Of a DNA stretch of 64,000 bases, positions 10,779-22,500 are shown piece by piece. Every line of letters starts with the position of its first letter. The first letter of the stretch is position 1. This DNA is from Triangularia verruculosa. Lineage: Eukaryota; Ascomycota; Sordariomycetes; Sordariales; Podosporaceae. The translations under genes and the position numbers were made by a program. Where the stretch lies: positions 248,001 to 312,000 of the forward strand of contig MU863894.1 of the NCBI GenBank assembly GCA_033296885.1, read 5' to 3'. The notes below the pieces were generated by a model. That model saw nothing but the letters and a program-made list of their open reading frames with translations, was not told the DNA's origin and searched no databases.

Positions 10779-12941
10779 CTTATCGACTATTGATCGCCAA
10801 CGACAATCATGATGCTTCTGAGTGTCGGTTTTGAGTTGACAGCGGCAAGAAAGAAGAAGGGCAGATCTGCAGCTCGAGTTGAGGCACAGTCAGTTGTGAG
10901 GTCGAGAGGACCGTCGGGGTTTTGAGTGTTGGCACTGGGTGAGACGAGGCGCGGTTTGACACGTTCCATGCCGCGCCTCTCTGAAGAATGTAAGGGAGGG
11001 CCCTATTCGGATAGCGAATGTCAGAACGCATCTGCCCGTCAGCAGGTCAGGTCAGATCGGATCCTTTCTCAAGCAAAGACCGGGTGTGCCGGTGCTTTGG
11101 CGCAATGACAATCTGAAACTGCGAGTTTTTCCGGCGGTCTTCAACCCAGGCCTTGGGCATGTTTAACAATCAAATTTCTTCAAGGGACGGGAGTTGGACA
11201 GATGGTTGGACTGTTTTGCAGGTGCGCCGTCAAAGCGACTTTACCTAGAGTGAGCGAGGTCAAGGTTGGGGTTTAAGCCGAAAGAACAACGCTTTGATGA
11301 GTTGCGGTCACAGGTGGTCCAAAAAGACGCAGCTTCGCGTACGGGGCAACTGTGATGTTACCCAACGGCGCTGCCTGGGAGGCCAGATGAAGCCGTATGA
11401 TGGGGGTGGCTCAGGGAGGTCGAAGATAATCGGTCCAATAGGTCGGCCGACGCGACAACCACCATTTCGAAGTCGCAATATTACGCCCAAGGTCTTCCCA
11501 TGGTTGAGCCTTCTTCCTCATGGCCCAACAGAGTCGGGTGCACAATGAAAAAAGAGTGGAAAACATCAAAAATTACAGCCATGTCGACCCCGAAGGGCAG
11601 ACAATGATGAGCAACTCCTCGTCGTGCAATGAAGGTTACCCACCATACCTCTAAGAATTCGTGATCTCCCGGAGGCCAGCCAAGGTAAGTATGAAGAAGA
11701 AAAGGGAAATCGGGTAATTTTGGGGAGGGGGAGCTCAATATATAGAGCATATGGCTAGGGGCCCGTGCACACCTGCTAATTTTGGGACGCTGCAAATCGT
11801 CCGTGCTCTGCCAAGGGCTTTCTGGTTGCTCAACTCACGGACCACATCAGGTCACCAAAGGGCACACACAGTTAACGCAAAGCACCTAGATCAGGATGGG
11901 GGTTGGTGATGAATCCTGCCACATTACTCCGTCCAAGGGCACACGGTGTCAATTTCCCTCACGTCTTCCACATCCTGAGCTTTCATGGTGACTGCTTGGA
12001 CGATGGGCCCAAGAGGATGGCTTACAGCAATAAGCGAAGTGGCACACCACACCTGATGACGACGAGCATATAACTTTGTGAACAGAGATATGGCAGTAGT
12101 GGCCAACAATAGATGATTGTGTTGACAAGCATCTCCTGTGGGAATAGCAAATACGAGATCTATTCTCTACAGAAACTCCAATGTCAACAAATCAGTCAGC
12201 TGCTAGGGCTACCTCGTCTGGCTGGGAAGGAGTGCGTGGATGGGTTGGAGCCATGTTGATTCTTTTCTTTCTTCCATCGAGTTGAAGCTTGGGAGATCCG
12301 GCATCAAGAGCAATGACAGTGCTAGCGCCGGTCAAAATCAGGCTGCCATGATACCTGAGGCGGTTGATGCACCTGAAATAGAGGCATGGCAAAATTACAC
12401 TTCATCAAGAGTCAAGAGAGATATGTGCTTGTACAGGAAGAATCCGCATACGGGTGTTTGTCGCAACCGTGATACCCGTCCGGGTCACACGCGAGTTTGT
12501 TGAAAGATTCCCCTAGATGGGGTTTTACTCCCAACTACACACAAGTACACAAGTCACGATTCACTCCCACAACGATCCCTTTCGTCTCCTCCGAGTCAAG
12601 CCGCACGCTGCCCGCAAGCCTAGAGAGAGGCTGATTGGTAAGTTCTCATCTTCTCACCGCGTCCCTCTATCTACTCTTTCTTCCAAAGATCACGCCAATC
12701 ATCAACAGCCTCCCAGACATATCAAGACAGTATCTTCTATCAGCAATTGGGATCGCTGGTGTTAAATACACCATTTCTAGTAACTTACTTTCTCTAAAAG
12801 ATGCCCAGAAAAGCATCAGTGTCGGCTCCGGTCGCGGCGATTCGAACCATTGGAGGGGGCCGAATAAAGCTTCGAGGAAGAAGCGATAACCTACCACAGT
12901 ATAGACTTCTGTGCGACTTTCCGTGCGTATAGCTAACTCAG
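10779..12941. other. Divergent region upstream of the K+ channel; its first exon is probably here
   Basis: About 2.1 kb lies between a minus-strand gene and the K+ channel. The channel's first identifiable exon has no ATG, so an upstream coding exon must lie here. One candidate is ATG 12517 to 12637, followed by a strong GTAAGT donor. Its phase matches the acceptor at 12941, but the intron would be ~300 nt, long for this window. No other gene is evident. Confidence 0.45.
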
Positions 12942-15414
12942 TTGATGCTAGAAAGTGGTGGTTCGCCTCAACCGCCATACCGCTCATTGCAGCTACCATT
13001 GGACCTTTTTCGAATGTCTTGTCCATTGTTTCCCTGGTAAGCCCATGGAGGCTAACGTTGCCCGACAATGGCACGCCATTCAGCGACAATCGTGGCTCTG
13101 ATGATGCCGCCTGGGGGATACCGGACCCGAAATGGTGAGGAAATATCTACCATAGAGGGCATGACCATGGCTCACCCGATTTCTAGGGAAATTATTCCCA
13201 ACATATTCTCCATCATCTTTGGCTTTCTTGGTCACCTGTTTCTACTACTCAATTTTACCCGTCGAGTGAGATATATAGTCGCCCTGCCATTATCGATTCT
13301 ATTCTGGCTCCTGTCAGCTCTTATTGTGCGTCTCTGCAATCCCCTCGTATCCCAAGTTGCTGACATACCCATCATGCGTAGCTCATAGTCGTTGAAATTG
13401 TCATGGCCATCTATGCACCCCCCGTGGCACCCGGTGAGGCATATTCTCAGGGCTTCTGGCACTCGGTCATGGCGTCGCTGCTATACGTCCTCAGCAGCGC
13501 CATGTTGATGGTTAACATGGTTGGGTATTTCAAGGGGCACTATCCGCAGAATTTTGAGCTCGATGACGACCAGAGGACGCTGATTCTCCAGACCATGAGC
13601 TTTTTCTTCTGGCTGGCAGGAGGCGCGGGTATCTTTTGTGCATTGGAAGGCTTCACGTATGCTGATTCATTGTATTTCTCCCAAGTAGTAAGTTACTTGT
13701 CCCTTAGGTTTGCCTACACCGCCCGTTAACAATTGCCAGACAATACTTACTGTTGGGTTTGGAGATTTCGCGCCCAAGTCTGACCCAGGAAGAGGATTTT
13801 TGTTCGCATTTCAAATCATCGGTGTCATATTTCTGGGTCTTGTCATCAGCAGCCTGACTCGTTTTGCAGCCAACATCAGCGCTGACAAGATCATCAAACG
13901 CCATCGGTTACATAAACGGGAGTCGACCGTTGGGAGGACAGTGACCAACGAGAGAGAGTTACGGGAGAGGTTAGGTCTACCCCCTGTAAGGTCTGATTCT
14001 GCAACTGTTGAAGGTGGTCTGGCTGAGGGCGCGTCAGAGGATGCCCGGCGGGCATCCATAATGCAACTCGGTCGGCTAGAAATCGTAGGAAGAGCGGTCA
14101 CCTTTCACGAGGGAAAACGTCGAGATGCGATCAGCAGCGAAGGGGACGCTCTTCGCGAGAGACGGAAGAAACGCAGGCAGAAGCTTCTGTTGCTGGAGAA
14201 GGAGAAAGACAGGTTTGATGTCATGAGGCAGATTCAGGAGGAGACGAGACACTGGAAACAGTGAGCTCCTTGTATATCTTTGTTACAGGGCTGTTGCTAA
14301 CTTGAAATTAGGTCATGGGCGCTTGGAATGGCCCTGTTGGCGTTTTTCTCCTTCTGGACGATTGGGGCGCTAGTATTCATGGTGACAGAGACAAGTATAT
14401 CTCAGTGGAGATATTTTGATAGTCTTTACTTTTGCTTTGTTGCAATCTTGACAATAGGGTTGGCATTCTGAAAATCCCACCACTCGCGTTACTTTCTAAC
14501 CTAGGTAATGCTTGAACAGGTACGGCGACCTTGCCCCCAAATCCAACATTGGCAAGCCCTTTTTCATTGTCTGGTCCATCACCGCGGTCCCCATTGTTAC
14601 AGTTTTGGTTCAGCAAATGAGTCAAACCGTTGTCATGGCCGTCAACAGGGGCACCTTCACTCTGGCAGATTGGACAATCATGCCTAAGAAAGGAATATTA
14701 AAGAGTTTCCTGGCTCGTCATCCTACCATTGCCAGTATAGTTACTAGGCATCCGAAAGACACAGAAAAAGGCAAGGGCCCAGAGATAGCGATACGAGATG
14801 AGGTGTGGCGCGATGAAGCAGATCCGGAGCGTCCCCATGAGGAGCAGCAGGAAGAGCCGGCGAATAAAGACGGTGAAGATGAGCTCGCCAAGGAATTATC
14901 CAGTGCAATCAAAGCAGTAGCTCATGATCTGAGAGCTCATCCACCAAAGGTGTACTCATTTGACGAGTGGGCGAGTTTTACAAAACTGATACAATTTACA
15001 ACATGCCCTCCTTTAGAGAGAGACGATTCCGTGGAAACGGAAGGGCAGACAGAATGGGACTGGATCGGGGCGGACAGCCCACTACTCGCCGATGTCACTG
15101 AGGCAGAGTGGGTTCTTGATAGGTTGTGTGAGAGTTTGGGACGTTGGATGAGAAGGCAGGCTCTGAAGGTGACCATCATTTGCTCTGTTATATCAGGCTA
15201 CAAAGACTAACTTATCTAGGACCAGCAAGCAAAATATTGGGATGAGGTCTTTGATGTCATGGGTGGGAGAGCAGGCGATGCCGAAACGAACATTGATGCT
15301 GAGGGACCGCGGCGAGCTGCAAGTAAATTATACGAAGATGGTAGGGACGAAGGATGGAAAAGGGTGAATTGGGAAGGGCCCACTGGAGGCATCGAAAGGC
15401 CGCTTACCAGATGA
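12942..15414 (+). CDS. TOK1: TOK1-type two-pore outward-rectifier potassium channel (first exon unresolved)
   Basis: Plasma-membrane K+ channel of the fungal TOK family (eight membrane segments, two pore domains). Exons are 12942-13134, 13187-13325, 13382-13687, 13740-14260, 14312-14458, 14520-15168 and 15220-15414. All introns are 51-61 nt and all phases close. The N-terminal membrane block begins DARKWWFASTAIPLIA and EIIPNIFSIIFGFLGH follows the first intron. Pore 1 reads TILTVGFGDFAPKS, in exon 13740-14260. Pore 2 reads AILTIG/YGDLAPKS, with the intron 14459-14519 splitting the first filter Gly codon. The last membrane segment is near FFIVWSITAVPIVTVL. A long basic cytosolic linker (RERRKKRRQKLLLLEKEK) separates the two pores, and the acidic C-tail ends GGIERPLTR. 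The first exon with the start codon is not certain; the acceptor at 12941 follows a good GCTAAC branch site. All seven identified exons are intact, so this is not a pseudogene as far as can be seen. Confidence 0.92.
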
Positions 15415-15904
15415 TGGTTGGGATGTCAAAGGCAGGAGGGCCCCTAGGCCCAGCAACTTTCCTCGCGCCTCAAGCCACGAGTACCAACAAAGCCTTCACT
15501 GATATTTTTTGTGCCCAACATCAAGTTAGTCTCATGACCACCAGGACTCTCATCTGAATTTCTAATCTTTATCAAGACTCTTATTTTTCCACTTGGACTT
15601 CCCATATTGTCAACAACCACACGGCTTGCCGAAAACTCACACAAAGCCACCCCACTCCCCACCCAGCGCCGGCCGAAGATTTTCACCGAGTGGCGATTAC
15701 GATCCTCACGCGTCGCTACCGTTCACTTGTTGCCAGAGTGGCAAGCGGCCAATTCGGAATAGAAAACGCAGCTGGAACTTGCGAACAGCCAGCGCCGAGA
15801 CCAAGGCTAGCTGCACCTAGAGCAACACCGAGGCGCTTCTCTGTTGTCAAGAGGGTCTCTTGATTCAGACATCGTCAAAGTCAGTCACAAAAGGTACTCG
15901 GGTC
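15415..15904. other. Intergenic region between channel and hypothetical gene
   Basis: This is the 3' UTR of the channel gene plus the upstream region of the next plus-strand ORF. I see no other signal. Confidence 0.5.
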
Positions 15905-16471
15905 ATGGCGGCGTATTCAGGGGACAAAGCCCTCGGCTGGTCTCCGTCGGAAGAGAGGGCTTTAGACGAGCTCCTTGATATCTCCAGCACACGCAAATTA
16001 CTCTGGGTCGCCGTTCTAACAAAGCCCTCTCGACACCGTGCCTTCATTCTAGCTGAGAGATTCCGCCGTCACAAGACTCTAGGAACCCATCTTTACGAGC
16101 TCACCACCGCCGGTGTCAGGCACTCAGCCTACGAATCACCTCAGAAGCTATTTAGCGCTAGGATTAAATATCCTACATATGAGTGGGTGGATATGGGGGT
16201 GCTCAAGTACCGACACAACTTCGAAGCGCTTCTGGAACAGGTGGCCGCTGGTCTACCAAAAGGCGACGGAGAATTTCACACCCCAGCCATTGAAGATCAG
16301 TGGATTATGTCTTGCTCCACCTTGTTATCAGACCCCAATAGCCTGACTTTCTTTGAAGCGAAGGTAGCACCACAGGCTGCGACGCAGTCCGCCAGGCAGG
16401 CGCCAAGTCAGACGCAAGGCCCCTCAGACGCAAGTTTCTCATCAACAAGAAGAGCTTCCAAAGTCACGTAA
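15905..16471 (+). CDS. Uncharacterised 188-aa protein
   Basis: I chose ATG 15905 (MAAYSGDKALGWSPSEE); the frame is open ~45 bases further upstream but without an ATG. The first ~150 residues look like a compact soluble domain. An N-terminal acidic helix is followed by STRKLLWVAVLTKPSRHRAF, then LAERFRRHKTLGTHLYEL, YPTYEWVDMGVLKYRHN and a Trp-containing helix DQWIMSCSTLLSD. The last ~35 residues are Gln/Ser/Ala-rich and probably disordered. It has no signal peptide, membrane segment or cysteine motif. I do not recognise a family. It converges with the OTU-like hypothetical gene at 16905-17522. A missed intron or extra exon is possible. Confidence 0.5.
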   Translation: MAAYSGDKALGWSPSEERALDELLDISSTRKLLWVAVLTKPSRHRAFILAERFRRHKTLGTHLYELTTAGVRHSAYESPQKLFSARIKYPTYEWVDMGVLKYRHNFEALLEQVAAGLPKGDGEFHTPAIEDQWIMSCSTLLSDPNSLTFFEAKVAPQAATQSARQAPSQTQGPSDASFSSTRRASKVT

Positions 16472-16904
16472 TGCGTGAAGTACTCAAAAATATTATCAGC
16501 ATGCCTCTGGGCTGGGACAGCCCCGGGACACCCACTCGTAACCGAACCAGTCCGGCCTGTGGCAGCAACCAGGTCAGTCTGATGAACAACCTAGGCCCTC
16601 TTCGACAACCGGGTGCTTCCGACAAGAGCTAAGTGATGGTATAATTATGCATTCGGTGGAAGCGGCGGGTCTGTGTGAATTGTGGACGCAACTGCTATCC
16701 TGGTAGTAGACATTATCATTCAGCGCAATAGGGTTTCTTTTCGTATAGACCTACCTAGCGAAACTACAGCGACATTGTTTCTCGACAGTCTAGATAGCAT
16801 GAATAATTTGCTACCATTTGACACATGTGAAGATTGGACATTTGATTGTCGGCCGTGTGACTTTGAAAATTCTACTATACTGTGATCCTCAGAGTATCAT
16901 CATA
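16472..16904. other. Convergent 3' intergenic region
   Basis: This lies between two convergent small genes. I see nothing notable in it. Confidence 0.45.
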
Positions 16905-17522
16905 TCATTCCCCCTCCCCACCCTCGTCCACCCTTCTGATGCCCTCCCAGTGCCCCATGCCACCCCCCGCCCAGCCGCCATCGTTCCAAACCCACAGCCT
17001 CAGAATATCATGCCCCTGCTCTTCCGTGTCCACCTCTCTGGTTCCCATCATGACAGGCACATCCTCCCCTTTCCTCGCCTCCTCCTCCCACCCAGGCCCA
17101 TTATACCGACTCAAATACCCTAACTGACACCTCCTCTTCTTCGCTCTCCCCCCGTCGTCAGTATCATCCAAAAGGACCTTCGCCCCCCAAGTAGAAAAGA
17201 CAAGAGAGAGCTGATCCCCAGATAGATTCCCTTCGTTGTCGAACCCGCAGCTCCGGCAGACTGAAAGCAGGTCTTCCAGCGTGGGCGAGGGTGATGTACC
17301 GGGGTGCTGGTGCTGGAAGGAAATGACAATGGCGTATAGCCCGCACAAGAGGTTGTCAGAGGGGGTGTGAATCCTCACGAACTGGCCTTGGGGGGGAAAG
17401 GCGGAGAAGAAACGGTTGCGCGCGTGGATGTAGGCGCGGTAGCGGGGGAGGGTGGACTTGGTGGGGGATAGGAGGATGTCGGTTGCCTGGGAGATTTGAA
17501 GTTTCGATGATGGGGTTGTCAT
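16905..17522 (-). CDS. Uncharacterised protein with an OTU-like Cys/His layout
   Basis: ATG at 17522 (MTTPSSKLQISQATDILL) gives 205 aa with no intron. The frame stays open upstream, but the sequence before this ATG is not protein-like. Near residue 60 the segment SDNLLCGLYAIVISFQHQHP has a Cys in a D-N-x-x-C-G context. This is followed by a helix LEDLLSVCRSCGFDNEGNL. A Trp-rich strand LRLWVWNDGG and GHWEGIRRV lie at the C-terminus. An N-terminal catalytic-type Cys followed ~120 residues later by a conserved HW is how OTU-type and related papain-fold deubiquitinases are arranged. That is inference from layout only; I could not confirm a family. An alternative is an unrelated fungal-specific protein. 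Confidence 0.5.
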   Translation of the reverse strand: MTTPSSKLQISQATDILLSPTKSTLPRYRAYIHARNRFFSAFPPQGQFVRIHTPSDNLLCGLYAIVISFQHQHPGTSPSPTLEDLLSVCRSCGFDNEGNLSGDQLSLVFSTWGAKVLLDDTDDGGRAKKRRCQLGYLSRYNGPGWEEEARKGEDVPVMMGTREVDTEEQGHDILRLWVWNDGGWAGGGMGHWEGIRRVDEGGEGE

Positions 17523-18695
17523 TTTGATGAGATGGATTTTGGATAAAGTGTAATTATACAGCGAAGGAGTTGCTGGTTGATGTTGCAACTTGAAGGAGTT
17601 TGGTGACGGGAAGTAAACCCTAACCCGGAACCCCCTTTCTCGCCTCCAGCAGGATGTTTTGGGAGACTGCAAATATCCATATCAAGTAAGTAGTTAACTG
17701 CATCAGACCTCTCCAGCAAAATGGAGTATATACTAGACAAAGGTCGCTTGGAGAGGCACAGCTGTCATATCAGATTTCAGCTTGGCATATATCCGTCAGC
17801 TATGCATCGCAGTGAGCCAAGGCGCTCCCAAGCCAAGGCCAGCAACGATTCAGAACTATGGATTGGTTGCTGTCTCTAGACCTGCGTGTAAGAAGAACGG
17901 TGCGCAAATGTCCTCGAGCGCGGGCTCAGAGACAAGTCAAATACAGCGAGCGCCTTATTTTCTGGAACGTTGGCTCTTGTTCTCGAAGCAAGAGAAGGAT
18001 CAACCACAGGCCATGAGAACGCGGACGCACAGTGATGGTGGGCAGGGCTGGAGCTGAACTCGCTTTGTGCGCATGACCACAAACCAATGGCAACCACTCA
18101 TTCAACCGGCTGCACCACACCGTCTACGCACAGCATCGCGTTCAGGGGCAAAAGGCGGGCGACAAAGAGACAAAGACCGCTTGCGCAATCTAGTGGCTCC
18201 CACACATCACCCTTCACATTCTCTCATCAGAAACTACCTGCGCGCTAAGGTAAACAGAGCACCCTTTTTGACCACTGACCACTGACCACTGTCCACCGCT
18301 ACCATGAGATGAGATGTAAAAAAAAAGGGGAGAAAAAGTAGAAGAGAGAATTACAAAGCGTCTGAGAGCATAAAAACCCAAATAGGATCCCCAGGTTTAG
18401 TTCAAATAACTCCCAAACCAAAACAACATGAAGACCGCAATGTGCGTTAGAAAAAACAGTTGCGCCCGCCTGGATTCGGCGTCAGCAACATCAAGCATTT
18501 CATCTCTGGATGGCCGAGAGTGGGCATCATCTAAGTCATAGCGACTCGACACCCGTCCACCAATGTGTAGATTCCGTCCCAAAAGGCCCATGGCATCCAC
18601 TTAAAGCCCTACCAACTCCATTCCCCGATGCATTATTAGCCGTTATATAGGATCGGCCTCCATGGAGACCGTGATCAAATCATTGCGACGCCCAT
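17523..18695. other. Region downstream of ras-1
   Basis: This includes the 3' UTR of ras-1 and the upstream region of the OTU-like gene. It contains the candidate microprotein at 18397-18591 and a triple GACCACT repeat near 18270-18291. Otherwise nothing is evident. Confidence 0.45.
18397..18591 (-). CDS. Candidate 64-aa single-pass membrane microprotein (or part of the ras-1 3' UTR)
   Basis: ATG 18591 lies in a good context (GCCATGGGC) and opens a 64-codon frame beginning MGLLGRNLHIGGRVSSRYDL. The N-terminal half is hydrophilic and charged (DLDDAHSRPSRDEML). A short helix DVADAESRRAQ then leads into the hydrophobic end FFLTHIAVFMLFWFGSYLN and a stop. That is the layout of a small tail-anchored or single-pass protein. 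It sits about 105 bases after the ras-1 stop on the same strand, so it could also be untranslated 3' sequence. I recognise no family. The case for coding rests on composition and the amphipathic-to-hydrophobic order only. Confidence 0.3.
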   Translation of the reverse strand: MGLLGRNLHIGGRVSSRYDLDDAHSRPSRDEMLDVADAESRRAQLFFLTHIAVFMLFWFGSYLN

Positions 18696-19580
18696 TTACA
18701 TGAGCACGCACTTGGAGCAACAGCCCGCCTGGGCATCATCCTCACCGACATCGATCTTGCCCATGCCTTGGCTGTTGTGGGAGAGGGTGCCCGAGGTAGT
18801 GCCTCCTTGCATCTCGCGGTTGTACCGTCTGATGGCGCGAACAACCTCGTAGAAGGCCTGCTCGACGTTTGTGTTGGTTTTCGCCGATGTCTCGAGGAAC
18901 TTGCAGCGGAACTCGCGAGCGAGACCCTCGCCCTCTGAAAAGCGGGTCAGCACATGTACCCAATATTCCCAACCCATCTAAATTTGTAAACATACCTTCC
19001 TGCGGCACCTTGCGCTCACTGGCCAAATCGACCTTGTTGCCAACCACAACCATGGGGAAGATGTCCTTGTCCTTTACGCGAAGGATCTGCTGTTGGAAGG
19101 TCCTTATCTCTTCAAAGCTCTCGCGCGACGTGATGGAGTAGACGAGCAGGAAACCCTCGCCGGTGCGCATGTACTGCTCTCTCATCGCAGAGTACTCCTC
19201 CTGGCCGGCGGTATCGAGAACATCGAGAAGCGCGACTTCCTCATCGACAATGCACTGCTTGCGATACGAGTCTGCCGAGCCAAAGTTAGTCAAACCGGTC
19301 GCTCATACGAATTGAATGCTAAAAAAAGCAAATAGGGATGCGCACCTTCGATAGTCGGATCATATTCATCGACGAAGTGGGACTGGATAAGCTGAATTGT
19401 CAGGCAAGACTTGCCGACACCACCACCGCCGACAACCACGAGCTTGTACTCTCGAGTAAACTGCAGAAGCGAACGCGCGACGTTAGCAAACAGAATCATC
19501 AAACGGACCCGGATCGATTGTCAATTGAAGCGCGATGCTCGGCCCGTGATGAGATTGAATAAACGAACCTTGGACGCCAT
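18696..19580 (-). CDS. ras-1: Ras GTPase RAS-1
   Basis: Small GTPase of the true Ras subfamily, controlling growth and cAMP/MAPK signalling at the membrane. Four exons (19580-19569, 19460-19346, 19271-18996 and 18934-18696) give 213 aa, as in Neurospora RAS-1. The first exon encodes only MASK. The P-loop is VVVGGGGVGKS, with Gly at the positions equivalent to human 12 and 13, so it is not an activated form. Switch I is DEYDPTIEDSY, spliced at the GAAG junction. Switch II is DTAGQEEYSAMREQYM with the catalytic Gln. The guanine motifs are GNKVD and ETSAK. The C-terminus is CCSKCVLM: a CAAX box for farnesylation with extra cysteines for palmitoylation. Introns are 108, 74 and 61 nt. No key residue is missing. 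Confidence 0.97.
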
Positions 19581-22500
19581 TGCTGCGGATTGTGAGTTGC
19601 TGACGAAAAGGATGGACCGACCGACAACAGGAGGTCTGGATCACGCGCGGTGTGGGCGTCGGGGATTGAGCTCTCAAAAGATGCCAGGGCAGAAGCTCTC
19701 AAGAGAACAGGTCGAAATTATGGGCCGCTGCTTTCTCGGGCTACGGAGTCGAGCAGACCGTCGTGGACTCGTGGGATATTCGCGGTTCGCGCTGGAAAGG
19801 GGATCCCAGGAGGTAGACTGGATTGAAAGATGCAGCACTGCTGGAGGAAACCAGTTGCTGCTGTGCCCGGCGAATTAATGGGAGCGCCCCTGGAGTGGAG
19901 ATCGGCACTGGCCTGGGGTTGCTACTGGCTGGTGCTTGGGCGTTAGCGGTTGGCTCAAGCTACTTTGCGCTGCGCGTGGCCGGACGGTTGATATCGGACG
20001 AGGTTTCTCAACCGTGTAAATGGTGGTTGTTTGCAGAAACGGAGGACAAGACGAAGCCAATGCCAGGGCACAAAGAGCAGCAGCAGCAGAGAAGACTCAG
20101 AACCGGGAAAAACGAAGAGAAGCAGAGGTGGGCACAGCGGGTGATGGGGAGGGCACAAAAGAAGAAGCAACAGCGCCTGGACCAGCAAGGTCAAAGGACC
20201 GCTCAGCAAAGAAAAGGGTCCGTGTGCCTTCCCCCGGAGGCGACTTGATGGGGTGGGTTGGAGGCATTCACGTCTTCTAATTGGATAGATAGCTGCTTGA
20301 ACGATGGTGCCGTGCAAGGGTCAGACAGTCCAAGACCACCCCCCATCAACTCGCCTTATCCCTTTTGGGCAACGGTTCAAATTGGTCATGCCTTGTGCGT
20401 CCAATATCAGTCGTCCTCACACTGTGACGAACAAGCACTCTAGCAAACGTCCTCGTCGCCAAAAGGTCAGTCTCCTCCCATTGAGGAAGAGCTGTCACCC
20501 GGGCTTCGCCATGGTGATCTCCAGTCTCTACTAGAGATTCTGTTTACATCAGTCCCCCTGAAGTTGACCCCACAATGGTTGACGCCATTTCGCTGTCCCC
20601 GCATCGCGGTAGGAATAAGCGCCCCCCGGCCCCCAGCAAACAAGCAACTTCCTTGACGCCAAAATGAAATCAATACCCAACTTACGATGTCTCTTTTTTC
20701 ACAGCTCATCCAGCACACAGGGTGGCCCGAGGATGCAGTGCTGGTGGCACACTATCTTAATGACCGGGTGCCCTTCAGTTCCGAATCGTGGTCTAATATG
20801 GCCTTCCGTACAACCAAAGCTAGAGGTGCTGCTGCTAGTGTGAGCTTTTCTCGTGAGGACAGCAAATATTGGCGAGCGGCTGTTGTGGTTGGATGGCGGT
20901 TATCGTTGCTACATCTTCACGTAGTCAGACCCTTCAGCTCCAGACATATAGGGCTGAGAAGAACCCGAGTGATGGAGAGCCTTGTCGCCCCGTGTCTTGC
21001 AGCTGGGACGAAAATATAACCGACTTTCTCACCCAAGTGGCTGAGAGTGCCATGCCGCCAGCATCATGCAGCAACGTGGATGGGAAGTGGGTTGCAACGC
21101 CGTTTCCAGAAACGTCGCCAGGTCCACAGCGAACCGCACAAGTTTCCCTTGCATTCGAAGGCATGGGATTTCCGGTGTTCATCAGCCTCTTCCAACAGCC
21201 TGGGCCTGCATGTTACTCCATGATATCTCGACTTCGGCTGGGGCTCGGCGTACAGCACCGCAGCCATGAAGAAATGCGCACTGTATGAGCGGTCCTGTCT
21301 CGCTAGTGTAGGCTCTTTGCTTCCAGATTCCCATCCACCTGTGTCAACATCGTGCCGCAAGCCGCAACGTGGAGTTTGAAGTCAGTTCCACAAGAGCTGG
21401 TCAAGTTTCTTCCGGCCGTCAGCTCGAGAATGTTGGGTCTCACCACATGGTCTTAATTAAGTCCCTCCTCGCCCTCACGCAATCCGTATTGTTAGAAAGA
21501 ATCAAAGCTCGTTCTTTTTCGCGCCGGCTTCTTTTCCGCTTTTGGCTAATTAACCCAGGGCCCTGGTTTGACCCCGCGAATTGTACTAGTTGGCCGGGAA
21601 TTGCCGCCATTTCGAGCTACATACGGAGTATACATTGTATGTATGAGAGAATAGTCTTATCAGATATTTCAACAGAATCCGGATCCGAACTGTCCGCTAC
21701 CTCACGACGGGATCAGATGTGTCGCTCCTTTGTGTTTCTGGCTGTCGGTTTGCCCTTCCGTCCCCACAAAGATGTGACTGCCAAACATTGCACTCATGAA
21801 GTTGAGAAAGGCTCGGATTAGCATTGCGATCTCAAACAGCACTGGAACCCTGGACCGGGGCCCAATTTGCCCACGCCAGTGGTCAAGACAAGCACGCACG
21901 TGGGCTTTACTGCTAGAATTGTGCCTCCCGCAGTCGGCGGCGTCAGTGATCACCATCACCCATGTTTCCTTTTTAGCCGTGCCGCAGTCCTGCCTTTGCT
22001 GGGCGAGAGTTGCCGACCAGTCAAAAGAGATTGGGGATCTCTGATGCTGCAAATGGATCGCCCGAAGCTAGGATGGTGCGGGAAGTGGGTGGGAGATGTC
22101 TCGGTGAAAAGTCTCCACATTGTTATATCACCGCTTCGGGAAGGTTTCTTTCTCTCTTTGCTATTTGCTGACCGCCTCGCCAGCCGCTCAAAGATGCGGA
22201 AACCATAGAGTTCGGGCCTGTATTCTACAAACGGCAGTTAGCTGGAGTGTGTACCACTCCTGACGATTCTTAGGTTGTGGTTTTATCGGCGGGCGTTGAT
22301 GAGATTAGATTCGCCCTGGAGTCCCGGACGACGGCCCCTCCATGGGCAATCCCGGTGCATGGCCCAAGCTCCAAGCTAGCGAGATAAGGTAGGCGGGGCT
22401 ATTCCGTTAGCCTCAGGGTCCTTGCGAACCTCCAGGTTCATCTCAACTCGATTCTAACAAACTCTGTCAGAGCGTCCACGACTTCACAGTGTTGGATTGG

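Noticed and set aside
12839..12848. GATTCGAACC, resembling a reverse-strand tRNA B box
   Set aside because: I tried to fold a T-arm around it; the flanking 5-base stems do not pair and no matching A box or acceptor stem is seen.
12667..13089. 140-codon minus-strand ORF over the TOK1 5' region
   Set aside because: It overlaps the K+ channel exon whose plus-strand frame clearly encodes a membrane segment, and the minus frame has no recognisable content.
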